Positions 1 to 8,800 are shown, numbered from the stretch's first letter. The stretch is DNA of 64,000 bases from Sphingomonas paeninsulae (GCF_003660165.1 NZ_CP032827.1:157616-221615), one strand, 5' to 3'. The notes: generated by a model not told the origin, from the letters alone. Numbers and translations are program-made.

Positions 1-870
1 ATAGACGAGCCCGATGACGGCGAGACCGCCGATCGCAGGGCGTGCCGGGCCATAGGGAATGATCTTCTTGAGCCAGCCGCCCAGCACATGATTGGCCTCT
101 GCGAACACCAGGCTGGCAAGGCCGAACGCGACCCCAGCAAGCGCCGCCTTGAGCAGCAGTCCAGGCTCGAACAGCAGGCCCTGCCCTGCGGGAGCGAAGC
201 GCGCGACCGCATAGGCGGCGTGATGGATGCCCCATGCCTGGCATGTCCAATCACCGACCAACCCCGCGACGAGACACGGGACAAGGGCCGAATATTCAAC
301 CCGGCCCACCGCCAGCACTTCAAGCGCGAACAAGGCCCCGGCGAGCGGCGTTCCGAACACGGCGCCGAAGCCGGCGGCGACACCGGCCATGAGGATGATC
401 CGCACGCTCGGTGGATCGAGCCGGAACCACCCGGCGACCGCACTGGCCAGGCTGCCGCCCAATTGTACTGCGGTGCCCTCGCGCCCTGCCGAACCGCCAA
501 GGAGATGGGTGACGATGGTGCCAAGGAACACCAGCGGCGCCATGCGCAGGGGCACACCACCGCCGGGCTCATGGATCTGCTCGACGATGAGATTATTGCC
601 ACCCTCCACCGACCGCCCGAGCCGGTGATACAGCCAGCCGACACCAGCTCCGCCGACAGGCAGGAGGAAAAGAAGCCATGGATGCTCAAAGCGCGCGCGG
701 GTCGCTGCATCGAGGCTCCAGAGGAAAGCGGCGCACAGCGTCCCCACGGCGATCGCCATTGGCACGAGCAACAAGGTCCAGCGGACCACGGACACGGCGT
801 GATCCCGCCGCGCCATCGCATGGGACGCGAGATTCAGCGACTGGACGAGATTAACAAAAGTAGCGCGCAC
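1..870 (-). CDS. CLC-type fluoride/proton antiporter (3' end off window)
   Basis: Membrane transporter of the CLC family, most like the fluoride-exporting CLC-F branch. Reading the complement from the GTG at 870 gives about 290 residues without a stop, running off the left edge. The family signatures are visible: a GGNNLI segment where chloride CLCs have GSGIP, then GGSAGREGT (GREGP in chloride CLCs) and GFGAVFGTPLAGALFALE. The GTG is preceded by AGGGGG about 4 bases upstream. The fluoride riboswitch just upstream fits fluoride export as the job. Family assignment is strong; the fluoride specificity rests on the motif changes and the riboswitch. The C-terminal third is not visible. Confidence 0.9.
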   Translation of the reverse strand, partial: MRATFVNLVQSLNLASHAMARRDHAVSVVRWTLLLVPMAIAVGTLCAAFLWSLDAATRARFEHPWLLFLLPVGGAGVGWLYHRLGRSVEGGNNLIVEQIHEPGGGVPLRMAPLVFLGTIVTHLLGGSAGREGTAVQLGGSLASAVAGWFRLDPPSVRIILMAGVAAGFGAVFGTPLAGALFALEVLAVGRVEYSALVPCLVAGLVGDWTCQAWGIHHAAYAVARFAPAGQGLLFEPGLLLKAALAGVAFGLASLVFAEANHVLGGWLKKIIPYGPARPAIGGLAVIGLVY

Positions 871-898
871 AATTCCCCCTTGTTGCGAAAACGCAGCA

Positions 899-956
899 GG
901 TAGGAATCATCAGCCCGAGGGCGGTTCGGCCAAAGCCAGGCGGAAATCCATCGCCT
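899..956 (-). promoter_or_regulatory. Fluoride riboswitch (crcB motif)
   Basis: On the minus strand, about 30 bases before the CLC start, the sequence contains GGCGATGG, a CGCC partner, AACCGCC and the 3' block GGGCTGATGATTCCTAC. These are the conserved pieces, in the right order and spacing, of the crcB fluoride aptamer (GGCGAUGG stem, pseudoknot strand, CUGAUGAxxCCUAC). It should switch on the antiporter when fluoride enters the cell. Confidence 0.92.
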
Positions 957-1046
957 CGATGCGCTGATGACGTATCGGTCACTTCTTGTCAAACGGTGCC
1001 GGACGGATTGAGTCGTGAAATGTGGTGCGGAAGATCGCGATCTCTC

Positions 1047-1172
1047 CCAATCGAGCGCAATGACGAAGATGAGCACCGCATAGACAGCGCTGAGCGTGTG
1101 CCCTGTTCCGAGGCGCTTGGCGATCCGGGTGCCGATCAGTCCGCCCCAGATGCCTCCACCGATGAACACTCA
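1047..1172 (-). pseudogene. TauE/SafE (TSUP) permease C-terminal remnant
   Basis: About 41 codons on the minus strand read FIGGGIWGGLIGTRIAKRLG followed by a hydrophobic stretch ending VIALDW. This is the last glycine-rich helix pair of the TauE/SafE sulfite-exporter family. There is no upstream part of a permease, and the frame continues into unrelated sequence, so it is a fragment. TSUP family genes often lie beside ion-export genes, but here nothing functional is left. Confidence 0.6.
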
Positions 1173-1181
1173 AGCGAGCGA

Positions 1182-1517
1182 TCAGCGGCCAGCCCTGAAA
1201 ACGAGTAACTCGCCGCCGTGGTCAGGCCAACGGTCGCTTGTCACCAAACTTGCGCATAGGCAGACGCGTTCGCGTCGACTCGGAACGACCGCTACTACTC
1301 GAAGCCGCCGTCCGGAGCGGGTCGCTTGGAAGGCAGGTATGTCCCACTTCCCGTCATCAAACAGCTGATCGAGGGTCTCATATGGAAAACCCGGGCCCTG
1401 CAGTCCGCGTTCTGCCCGCTGGCTTCGCCGAACCCGGTTTGCAGTAGCCTTTTTGGTGAGAGGTTCCCCTTTCCAGAGACGCTTGCCCAACCACACCCTG
1501 AACCCGGCTTCGCGCAT
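1182..1517 (-). CDS. Small hypothetical protein coupled to the ATPase gene
   Basis: 111-residue basic protein of unknown function. Its ATG (1515-1517) directly follows the TAA of the upstream ATPase gene (TAA-ATG with no gap), so the two are almost certainly translated together. The first 60 or so residues (MREAGFRVWLGKRLW..., LDQLFDDGKW) look like a normal soluble protein; the Arg-rich C-terminus after about residue 70 looks less protein-like and may reflect a frameshift or truncation. I do not recognise a named domain. Confidence 0.55.
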   Translation of the reverse strand: MREAGFRVWLGKRLWKGEPLTKKATANRVRRSQRAERGLQGPGFPYETLDQLFDDGKWDIPAFQATRSGRRLRVVAVVPSRRERVCLCASLVTSDRWPDHGGELLVFRAGR

Positions 1518-2717
1518 TTATTCTCCCTGCGCCGCCGCACCATCCGCGACCGGCATTGCTCTGCGCATGAACGCGCCGAACATAGGCACGGTGAACGCCG
1601 TCTCCCCGTAGCCCGGCGTGTAGATCATGCCCTTGGCAATCAGCGACGCGCGCACGGGTCCGAAGCTGGAAGGCTTGCGGCCAATATGATCGGCGATCGC
1701 GGTTGACGCGAAAGGCCCCTCGCCCAGGTCGGCCATACCGCGCAGGTAGCGCTTCTCCGACGGCGTAAGCCGGTCGAAACGGACCCGGAAGAAACTGTCG
1801 TCGAGCGCGGCGATCGCGGTCGGGTGCGCGAGGTCAACGTCTGCTGCCGTGATCGGGCAGGCGTCCGCTGCATCCCAGCATTGCTTGCCCCATTCTTGCA
1901 GGAAATAGGGATAGCCCTCGGTGACGGCGAGGATCTTCGCGACCGCGTCCGGCTCGATGGCACATTCCTCCGCCTCGATCGGATGGACGATGGCGGAAGC
2001 GGCAGCGTCGTCCCCAAGCGGACCGATGCTGGTGAACAAAAACAACCGCTCGGCATAAGACTTTGCCTTGCCCATTTGCCCGGCCAGCTGGGGGAGGCCG
2101 GCAGCGACCAGCGTGATAGGGCGATCATTTTGGCGAGCGCGGTGAAGCGCCGTAATCAATGCCGCCAGTTCGCGTTCAGCCACATATTGCAGTTCGTCGA
2201 TGAACAGCACGAGAGCCGTTTTGCGTTCCCCTGCCGCCGCCCCGGCCAAGTCGATCAAGTCGATCAGATCGGCTTCGAGATCGCCGTTGTCGGCGACCCC
2301 TATTTCGCCAAGATCAAGCGAAGCCTCCAGCTCACCGTAGCTCAGCTTGAATGCCTTCACGAACCGAGCGAGTGCTCCCAGACCCCGCTTGGCGAGCGTC
2401 ATCGCCGCCTGTCCCCGATCGAGCTTCAGCATTGCGGTGCGGAGTGCCGGGACCAGCATGGCGGGCAGCGACTGACCCTCTGGTGCCTCGATCGGCACGC
2501 TCAAGATGCCCTCGCCTTCCGCTGCCCGACGCATCGCGTTGAGGAGCACCGTCTTGCCAACCCCCCGCAGGCCGAGCAGGATCATGCTTTGCGCATGACG
2601 TCCGTTGCGGATGCGGTCGAGCGCGACGGCAACGGTCTCGAGGACTTCCTCTCGGCCTGCAAGTTCGGGCGGTCGGCTACCCGCGCCAGGCGAGAAGGGG
2701 TTACGGCGTGGATCCAT
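1518..2717 (-). CDS. AAA-type ATP-binding protein
   Basis: 399-residue P-loop ATPase. A Walker A motif GLRGVGKT lies at about residues 49-56 and a Walker B motif LVLFIDELQ at about 169-177; the order and the following AALHRAR...LVAAGLPQLAG segment match the ORC/AAA-like ATPases often annotated simply as ATP-binding protein. A winged-helix-like C-terminus (TPSEKRYLRGMADLGEG... IGRKPSSFGPVRASLI) suggests DNA binding. It is followed without a gap by a small gene and preceded by a perfect 13-bp inverted repeat. The biological role is unknown; defence or plasmid maintenance are possibilities only. Confidence 0.85.
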   Translation of the reverse strand: MDPRRNPFSPGAGSRPPELAGREEVLETVAVALDRIRNGRHAQSMILLGLRGVGKTVLLNAMRRAAEGEGILSVPIEAPEGQSLPAMLVPALRTAMLKLDRGQAAMTLAKRGLGALARFVKAFKLSYGELEASLDLGEIGVADNGDLEADLIDLIDLAGAAAGERKTALVLFIDELQYVAERELAALITALHRARQNDRPITLVAAGLPQLAGQMGKAKSYAERLFLFTSIGPLGDDAAASAIVHPIEAEECAIEPDAVAKILAVTEGYPYFLQEWGKQCWDAADACPITAADVDLAHPTAIAALDDSFFRVRFDRLTPSEKRYLRGMADLGEGPFASTAIADHIGRKPSSFGPVRASLIAKGMIYTPGYGETAFTVPMFGAFMRRAMPVADGAAAQGE

Positions 2718-2727
2718 TCTAAGCTGT

Positions 2728-2764
2728 TTAGATAGTTCTAGGCGATTCGTATAGAACTATCTAA
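2728..2764. promoter_or_regulatory. 13-bp perfect inverted repeat upstream of ATPase gene
   Basis: TTAGATAGTTCTA (2728-2740) and its exact complement TAGAACTATCTAA (2752-2764) are separated by 11 bases and end 10 bases before the ATPase ATG. The AT-rich arms stand out from the surrounding GC-rich DNA. It may be an operator bound by the ATPase or its partner, or a 5'-leader hairpin. Confidence 0.6.
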
Positions 2765-2976
2765 GTCGGCTATATCTCGCTTGACCTCGAGCTAATCAAG
2801 ATGAACGCGCGGAATTTTCGGAAACGTGGTTGACGCGTTTGTCAGCAACAGGCGATGACTTGCGACGAGTCAGGACCGTTGTGAACCCGCTGAGAATTTG
2901 TTCATGGGAGGTGAAGCGCGAGCTTCAGTGATTGGTTTTCAGTGCGTCGGGTGGGTTCCTTGAACATCGCAGGTGA

Positions 2977-3222
2977 GACGATCAAGGAGATATCGAAAAG
3001 GTATCTCAATATTTCTTCGACTTCCTTAAGTCCGATTTCAAGCGGCAGCAGGCACCACGCCGCCGTATCGTCATTCAGAACGAAAGTGGCTTCCGTTCGG
3101 CAATGCGCATGGCCGTCGATGCGGGCCTGCAGCACAATCTTTGGCAGGTCATGGGGAAGCGGTCGGAAGGCGATCCAACATTCAAATTTGCGCCCCGCAT
3201 CTACCGCCGACGGTGGCGCTGA
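2977..3222 (+). pseudogene. Fragment of a larger hypothetical protein
   Basis: An 81-codon stretch opens immediately after an in-frame TGA and has no plausible start. It reads DIEKVSQYFFDFLKSDFKRQ, then QAPRRRIVIQNESGFR..., ending in RIYRRRWR and a stop. This looks like the N-terminal region of a large accessory protein (helicase or defence-type proteins carry similar FLKxxFxxQxAPRRR openings), but that resemblance is from memory and unverified. It appears to be a relic cut at both ends. Confidence 0.35.
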
Positions 3223-3440
3223 GCCGAGTACGGGTTCAGCGTTGACGACGGCCCCTTAACTCTGAGAGGCGCGGGTCTTCGCCTACAATGGGATCCTCGG
3301 ACAGCAAGGCAAGCGAGTCCTCGATCTTGTCCGGCGTGCATGATCCAATAATCCTTCTCCACCAGTCCAGGGTCGATCGACAGATCGCGGGCGGTGACGT
3401 CGATCAGGTCCCGGAAATCCGAACTCTCGTGAAGCAGCAT
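3201..3440 (-). pseudogene. Truncated AbiEii-type toxin gene
   Basis: The first 35 codons, MLLHESSDFRDLIDVTARDL...GLVEKDYWIMHA, match the start of AbiEii/AbiGii nucleotidyltransferase toxins, whose VEKDYW motif is diagnostic. After that the frame enters unrelated Arg-rich sequence and stops at 79 codons, whereas the family is near 280-300 residues. The ATG lies about 12 bases after the AbiEi stop, the normal abiE layout. The nucleotidyltransferase core is absent, so no toxin is expected. Confidence 0.7.
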
Positions 3441-3452
3441 GCCGCGTCGTGC

Positions 3453-4037
3453 TCAGGCGGGCACGGTGTGGAGCACCGACGCCAGGAGGCGCTCCGCGCG
3501 CGCAGATCCGAAATCCCGGACTGCGCGCGCAAGACGCTTTTTATCCATTGCCTCCGCCCGCTTGAGCGCACGCGGCAGAACGTCCGCTGTATCCTCGGGT
3601 AGCCGATTGAGATTGTGGAGGAGATCGACCAGAAGCACCTCTTGCGAGAGCTGAGCGGGTACAGTCGAGCGCATTCGGAAATCATAGGTCCGCCCATCGA
3701 GCTTGTAACGACCGTGGCGCTTGCGGTTGTAGACCACGGGCTCGTTGTGAAGCTGGGTCGTACCCACACCCAGGCCGTTGAAGGCGCTTGGCGAGACCAT
3801 CAGGAAACGATCGTCGCCGAGGAAACTCTTCACCAGCTTTTCGGGCTTCGCTGGAGCGCTACCGAAGCGAGTCTTGCGCGGCGCCATGTAGAGTCCGCCA
3901 GCGACCTTCTCGAGGCGCCCCTCGGTAAGCAGCTGCTTGAGGTGGCGATCGACGGATGTCGACCATCGCGCCAGATCCTTCCGGCGGTAAACCTGCCCTG
4001 GGCGCAGGTGCTTCGTAAGTTCTGTCAGCGCAGTCAT
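3453..4037 (-). CDS. AbiEi-type antitoxin (DUF6088-like)
   Basis: About 194-residue antitoxin of the type IV AbiE system, which in intact loci represses its own operon and counteracts the AbiEii nucleotidyltransferase. The N-terminus (TKHLRPGQVYRRKDLARWS, LKQLLTEGRLEKVAGGLYMAP) is the winged-helix DNA-binding domain; the rest (LVKSFLGDDRFLMVSPSAFNGL, RTYDFRM) is the antitoxin domain. A GAGGG box about 8 bases before the ATG at 4037 favours that start over the one at 4052. Its toxin partner downstream is truncated, leaving an orphan antitoxin. Confidence 0.82.
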   Translation of the reverse strand: MTALTELTKHLRPGQVYRRKDLARWSTSVDRHLKQLLTEGRLEKVAGGLYMAPRKTRFGSAPAKPEKLVKSFLGDDRFLMVSPSAFNGLGVGTTQLHNEPVVYNRKRHGRYKLDGRTYDFRMRSTVPAQLSQEVLLVDLLHNLNRLPEDTADVLPRALKRAEAMDKKRLARAVRDFGSARAERLLASVLHTVPA

Positions 4038-4231
4038 CGTCTTATCCCTCATCCAGAGAGATAGACCTTACATCCAGCTTGTTCAACTTTTCATTTAAAA
4101 TTCATGCAATGGCGACGCGTCCATGCTCGTTGGGTCTACCTCCACGATCGCAGCGTCATGACGTTCACCGTTCAATAAATTTGGCCTTCCTGCCGAATGA
4201 TCGCTGCCCGCGCTCGCCGCATGATGAAACG

Positions 4232-5107
4232 CTAGCGTTGCCTGTCCGGCTGAATTTCGGAGGCGGGCTCATGCGAGGCCCGTAAAGGGGCGTCAGCAAT
4301 CGAAGGCCGCCCCCCACTTGCGAGACGATCGCCCAAGGTGCGGTGCAGGATCGCGAGGTCGGCCGACAGCCGATCCTCATCCCCTCCCCCGCCGCGTTCG
4401 GCATTTGCGAAGAGGTCGAGCGAGCCGGCAAGTTCCGGCTCGGCGAACAGCGCGATGCTCTCCCCCGCTCGCCATAAGCGGGCAAGATGCTCCGACCAGG
4501 CATCCTGGGCGGGCCCTGAGCGGTCCTTGGCGACGGTTGAGGCGGGCGGCGTCGGCGGGATGGCCCCCCTCCCCTCGATCTCGGCGCGCGTGATCGCAGC
4601 GAGCTTATACCGCAGCACGCGCGTTTCGGGCGTGTCAGTCGGAGATGGCTGATACTGTCTTGCCAAAAGAGCCTGGAGCTCGGCCGACCTGGCGCTTCGC
4701 GCAGCCTCGTGCCAGTCCACCATGACGCGGTCTTGCGCCATCCTGTCGGCCGGCTGCGTGAGTGCAAAGCGCTCAAGCATTGGATCGTCGGCAACGTCAA
4801 CGGGCAGCGACGCGAGATTTCCGTTCGCTGCAGCATGCGCAAACGCGGCAATCCCCGCGATCGTCGCAAACTGTGCCGCCGTCAGGTCCCGATCCTCGAT
4901 CGAGCGCGTCAGGATGGCTTCAAGCACCGGAACCAGATCCGTCACCCCAGCCTGGCTGGCATCAATCGTATCGAGCCGACCCAAAATGTCGTTTTGCGCT
5001 GCCTCAATGCGGGCATTGCCTCTTGCCATCGTATCGAGCTGCCCCTGGACGAGGGTCAGCGCGTCGAGGACGGCCGCTAGCGCAGCCGCGTTTGCTTCTG
5101 TGCTCAT
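4232..5107 (-). CDS. Hypothetical protein of the mobilisation operon
   Basis: 291-residue soluble protein with an N-terminal coiled-coil-like segment (ALTLVQGQLDTMARGNARIEAAQNDILGRLD split by short breaks) and an alanine-rich helical middle. No named domain is recognised. Its ATG overlaps the relaxase stop (ATGA at 5104-5107), so it is the third gene of a mobC-relaxase operon and probably takes part in DNA mobilisation or relaxosome assembly. The C-terminus is polar and likely disordered. Confidence 0.72.
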   Translation of the reverse strand: MSTEANAAALAAVLDALTLVQGQLDTMARGNARIEAAQNDILGRLDTIDASQAGVTDLVPVLEAILTRSIEDRDLTAAQFATIAGIAAFAHAAANGNLASLPVDVADDPMLERFALTQPADRMAQDRVMVDWHEAARSARSAELQALLARQYQPSPTDTPETRVLRYKLAAITRAEIEGRGAIPPTPPASTVAKDRSGPAQDAWSEHLARLWRAGESIALFAEPELAGSLDLFANAERGGGGDEDRLSADLAILHRTLGDRLASGGRPSIADAPLRASHEPASEIQPDRQR

Positions 5108-6420
5108 CGACGCGGCCCATCTTTATCGGGCGTCCGCTCTCGGTCGCGTTGTGCACGATCGCGTTCCTGCGTCTGGCGGCGGATCTCGTCAGCCTTGTTG
5201 GGCACCGGACAAGCGGATTGCTTCTCGGCATCCTCCATCAGCGAACGCAAGCGGTCGGATATACCTGAAGGCCGCTCACCCGTCTCTTCGATCTTCGAGC
5301 GTCCGGGAACCTCTGGCGCACCCCGATTGGCATCGAGCTGTTCGCGCATCGCCCCCGATCGCGCGAGCGCTGCCGCGAGCTGATCAGGGTCCGCACTGGC
5401 GTTCCCCGCGCCGCGGTCAGCCACCGGTTCTCGCTCAACCTCGCCTTTGGTACCGGTTACCATCCTCGCGGCTCTGGCAGAGTTTGGCTCTGGCGATGGC
5501 AAAGACGTTATGAATCGCTCGAGGCTTATCGCGATGACCTGGTCGGCCAGTGATGGGGATGAGGACAGCTCCTTTATTGATCGCTCATAAGCCGCTCTGA
5601 CCAATGCCTGCTGCTTGGACAGGACTGCACCCACAGGATCCGCAGTGCCCAGGTCACGAAGCTTGGCAATGCGCGCCGAGCGGTTTCGATCTAATGTTGA
5701 GAGCTGCCCCTTCTCGCGCACTTTCATCGCCGCGATCGGCTCATGCTTGGGGTCGATGCTGCGCGCGATGGCAGGCGTCGCGTTGGCCTCGATGCCGCGA
5801 TCGCGGAGTTTTTCTGCGAACCGCTGACGGTAGCGGAAGAGGTCATCGCGGTTTGGGTGAAAGCGTCGGCCATCATGATCGCGACGCGCAAATGTAAGAT
5901 GAACGTGCGGGTGGTCACGGTCGACATGAAGTGATGCGACCCACGATCGGTTGGCCATCTCGACCTTGGCGAAATCAAGCGCCGCTTCCTTCAGCTTCTC
6001 CGGATCGGTGCCCGCTGGCATCGACAGGATCATTGACATCGAGGTTGCCCCCTTCCTTCGGGCGTCACCGTCCATCTCCCATTCGTGCCAATCCTGGGCG
6101 AGGGTCTGCATCTCCTTGCCGCTGCGAATCACGTCGCCTTCGCTCGTTTGCAGCTCCAGTTCCTGTTCGGCACCATGACCCAGGCGGCTTATGTAGGAAA
6201 AGTTTGCGAGGACGTGCCCCCCACCATGCTGTCGGCCGGTGATGCGGACCATCACCTCCGGGACGCGCCGCGCCGTTCGCTCCATCGTCGACACTGCACG
6301 GCGACTTAAGGCTGCATGGGAACCACCTCCGAAAGCGCGCTTCGTCTGCGCGCGAGCTCCAGACCCGGCTGACCCCGATGCCGCGTTCGGGAACATGGAT
6401 GCGACCGCCATCCCGAGCAT
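5104..6420 (-). CDS. Relaxase / mobilisation nuclease
   Basis: Conjugative relaxase that would nick oriT and pilot the transferred strand. The metal-binding histidine motif HVDRDHPHVHLTF lies near residue 170, after VMVRITGRQHGGGH and a conserved WHEWEMDGDARRKG block; the C-terminal half is long, charged and helical. The open frame extends to 6603, but the extra N-terminal 61 residues look non-coding, and MLGMAVASMFP at 6420 is a more natural start. It lies downstream of mobC and overlaps the next gene. The Mob class (P- or Q-like) cannot be fixed by eye. Confidence 0.87.
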   Translation of the reverse strand: MLGMAVASMFPNAASGSAGSGARAQTKRAFGGGSHAALSRRAVSTMERTARRVPEVMVRITGRQHGGGHVLANFSYISRLGHGAEQELELQTSEGDVIRSGKEMQTLAQDWHEWEMDGDARRKGATSMSMILSMPAGTDPEKLKEAALDFAKVEMANRSWVASLHVDRDHPHVHLTFARRDHDGRRFHPNRDDLFRYRQRFAEKLRDRGIEANATPAIARSIDPKHEPIAAMKVREKGQLSTLDRNRSARIAKLRDLGTADPVGAVLSKQQALVRAAYERSIKELSSSPSLADQVIAISLERFITSLPSPEPNSARAARMVTGTKGEVEREPVADRGAGNASADPDQLAAALARSGAMREQLDANRGAPEVPGRSKIEETGERPSGISDRLRSLMEDAEKQSACPVPNKADEIRRQTQERDRAQRDRERTPDKDGPRR

Positions 6421-6535
6421 CGATCCGCCTGCGCTCGCCCCTTCCCGCTCCCGCCACCGGAACCCATGCGATGCTTTTTCGGCGGGGCAAACACCCCGGC
6501 CATAGAGTCCAACGTACCAGCGGAAAGCCGAAACC

Positions 6536-7135
6536 TCATTCGCTGGCGTCCCGGACGGCGGGCACATCACGATGCGCGCCCGTCCAATACTCAACCTCGC
6601 CACCGACGTACGTCGACAGCGAACGGCGCGTCGAGAAAAGCAGACTCTTCAGCTCCTGGCATGTCTCTACGAAGGGCTCAGCGATACGGTCTATAGCAAG
6701 TGAACTACCGGGTTGATTGGCTGCGTTCATGGCGTGGACCGCCTGATTGATGTTGCGTCCGATCGCCAGGACTTGCTTGCGGAGCTTGCCGATCTCAGCA
6801 GCCGTAGCCGGCGCAAGACGAAGGCGAGCGGCACTGTCCCATAGCTGCCACCGTATCGCGCGCTTGATCCATTCGTTCCTGTTCAATCCCATATCAGCGC
6901 CGACAACGCCGATCGCCTCGATCTCACTGCGGTCCAGCCTGACGGTCACTCGTATCTGGTCGTCCGCAGCCCCTTCGCATCCGCGCGCTGGCGTCGGCAG
7001 GTGATCGTTCTCCTGGATCAGGGCTGCACGGGTCAGTGACAGCGCCATCCATGCGCTGCGGCTCTGCCCCTGTGCCGAGGCTGCGCGGTCGATCTCCGCG
7101 ACCAGCCCGTCACTCAACCGCACGCTTACTTTCAT
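6536..7135 (-). CDS. MobC-like relaxosome accessory protein
   Basis: About 199 residues. The N-terminus MKVSVRLSDGLVAEIDRAAS is a ribbon-helix-helix type strand-helix; a second one follows (IRVTVRLDRSEIEAIGVVGA, LNRNEWIKRAIRWQ), and the C-terminal half has the MobC pattern LRKQVLAIGRNINQAVHAMN. These proteins bind oriT and open the nic region for the relaxase. The internal ATG at 7135 begins the RHH domain and is preferred to 7207, which adds residues unlike the family. First gene of the mobilisation operon. Confidence 0.85.
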   Translation of the reverse strand: MKVSVRLSDGLVAEIDRAASAQGQSRSAWMALSLTRAALIQENDHLPTPARGCEGAADDQIRVTVRLDRSEIEAIGVVGADMGLNRNEWIKRAIRWQLWDSAARLRLAPATAAEIGKLRKQVLAIGRNINQAVHAMNAANQPGSSLAIDRIAEPFVETCQELKSLLFSTRRSLSTYVGGEVEYWTGAHRDVPAVRDASE

Positions 7136-7235
7136 TCCTAAAGCCCCGAGCAGCGGAACCACATCAACCAATGTCCGACATTGGTGCCATGTGGCATATC
7201 CTGCCATCCCTACGAATCCAACTCCCTTCGAACTA

Positions 7236-7300
7236 ACCCCTCTCTAATACTTAACAACACTGTCGTTGGAGTGGAATCACTCCAAACGCGGAGGAGAAGA
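7236..7300. other. Candidate oriT region
   Basis: Non-coding stretch between mobC (leftward) and the next gene (rightward). It holds a perfect hairpin, TTGGAGTG (7266-7273) and CACTCCAA (7278-7285) around GAAT, preceded by an AT-rich patch (cctctctaatacttaac). Hairpin plus AT-rich DNA directly upstream of a mobC-relaxase operon is the usual oriT arrangement. No nic site is recognised. Confidence 0.45.
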
Positions 7301-7455
7301 CGACATCGAACTGGACTATGTGGTGCAATTGCTTCGATCGGTCGGCACTCGAACGGTTGGAGGCAAATTTCTGTAAGCTTCGGTGACCCCAGATTGATCG
7401 AGAACTGACCCGTCAATTCTGATCGAGGTGGATCGCCGCCATGGAGAAACAAATC

Positions 7456-7719
7456 ATGCCACGAGCTGCCACCAGGGCTGATGATCTAGCCTCAATCGAG
7501 AGACGACGTGAAGCGTTGCGAGCCGAACTTACAGCGCTCGACGAACGGGCTAAAGCGATCGAGACTGCTGCCAAGGATGCCGGTCGTCCCGTTCTGATGG
7601 CGGCGCTCGAACGTATCCAAGTCGGGGCGATCGACAAAGCGGATGCGAGGGCTATCGCTTCGGCTATCGCGGTTCACGGTGGATCGGCCGTCGCGAAACA
7701 TCTGGCATCTCTCGCTTAA
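7456..7719 (+). CDS. Small coiled-coil hypothetical protein
   Basis: 87-residue helical protein beginning MPRAATRADDLASIERRREA. It has a heptad-like N-terminal helix (ALRAELTALDERAKAIETAAKDAG) and a conserved-looking C-terminus (ALERIQVGAIDKADARAIAS, HGGSAVAKHLASLA). It is divergent from mobC across the candidate oriT, a position where sphingomonad plasmids often carry such a short gene. A GGAG 8 bases upstream supports the ATG at 7456 rather than 7441. Function unknown. Confidence 0.65.
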   Translation: MPRAATRADDLASIERRREALRAELTALDERAKAIETAAKDAGRPVLMAALERIQVGAIDKADARAIASAIAVHGGSAVAKHLASLA

Positions 7720-8800
7720 ATCCAGAGGCCAAGTCAGCACCGGGAAGTGCGGCCCCCTGCCCCCATACCTCTGCTAGCTGACGTGTGTCTGCGTCCGTTT
7801 CGAGGACGAACGCACGCGCTGCCTGACGATAGCCGCTGCGGCTCTCAATAGCCGATGGTGTGAGACAGCGTAGCCGATCGGTCCGCAAAATATTGCTGAT
7901 GATCTCGGAAAAGCGCGCGGGCAGTCGGGCGAGAAAATCTCGATTCCCTTAAACGATACTGGCCGCTTTTCGAGGTCATGCCGATCGCTTCCGATCCTGT
8001 TCAGCGGGCGCGCCAGCGAATACGCCTCCCCACCGGCGCTTCGATCAACGGACGCCTGAAAGTAAGACAGCCAGCCTGCAATCCGCGGCGCGACGGCAAG
8101 AAGCTTCAGCAGGTTGCAAGGCGACGACAGTAAGTGCAGCCCGCTGTCGCCTGCCCGTGTCTCCGGGCTTTCTCAGCGGCGCTGTACCGCGCTGCGGACA
8201 ATGCAGACAACGCCCAACATGATCCCCTGAACGAGCTCGGCCCGCAGCATAGGCGCTCATCTTGAGGCGCGTGCGGTGTCTGACTCACTGTAGATCATTC
8301 AGATGGCAGACCCGACAAGCTGAGCGGCCGCAGGCCCATATTCCAGCGTTGGCGCGTGCCCAGTCCTTCCCGGCACCACGCACCCGAGCATCTCCTCAGT
8401 AGCCCCGCCTGTCAGAACGTATCAAAAGTTTTCGTTGCCGCTAACCTGCAATGTTGGTGTCCGACGCTGCGGACGCCACCGTGCTGGTCACCTCACCCAA
8501 ATCCGGACATCAGGCCATACGGTACAGATGTGATCCTTGATCGACGCCAGCATGTGACCGGGTCTTTTGTCGTCACAAGGAAGGCGACCACGTTGCGCAC
8601 AGCGACGAGATACTCTCGGAGGAAAGTCACTCCCCTGCCCCACTCTGGATGAACCGGTCAACACCACGAGCATGTCTTCAGTAACTGGTTACAGGTCTCC
8701 GTCGTAACCGTGCGGTCCGCCGGATAATCCGCAATCAGAGGAACAGGCGCCGCCGCTATCTCGTTCCTTTGTCTGACGCTGGACCGTTCCGGGTTGGCAG
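7720..8800. other. Intergenic / decayed region, no supportable gene
   Basis: About 1.1 kb with only short, overlapping, unconvincing frames on both strands. A minus-strand stretch around 7780-8110 reads protein-like in places (RIAGWLSYFQASVD, SLARPLNRIGSD) but is broken by stops and has no start, so it may be a relic of an unrecognised gene. Near 8672-8705 lies a GTAACtGGTTAC palindrome followed by aggtctccg, related to motifs upstream of parA. Confidence 0.4.

Noticed and set aside
88..903. 271-codon plus-strand frame at the left edge
   Set aside because: It is antisense to the CLC gene, whose conserved motifs are clear on the minus strand, and it has low-complexity Arg/Pro/His-rich content.
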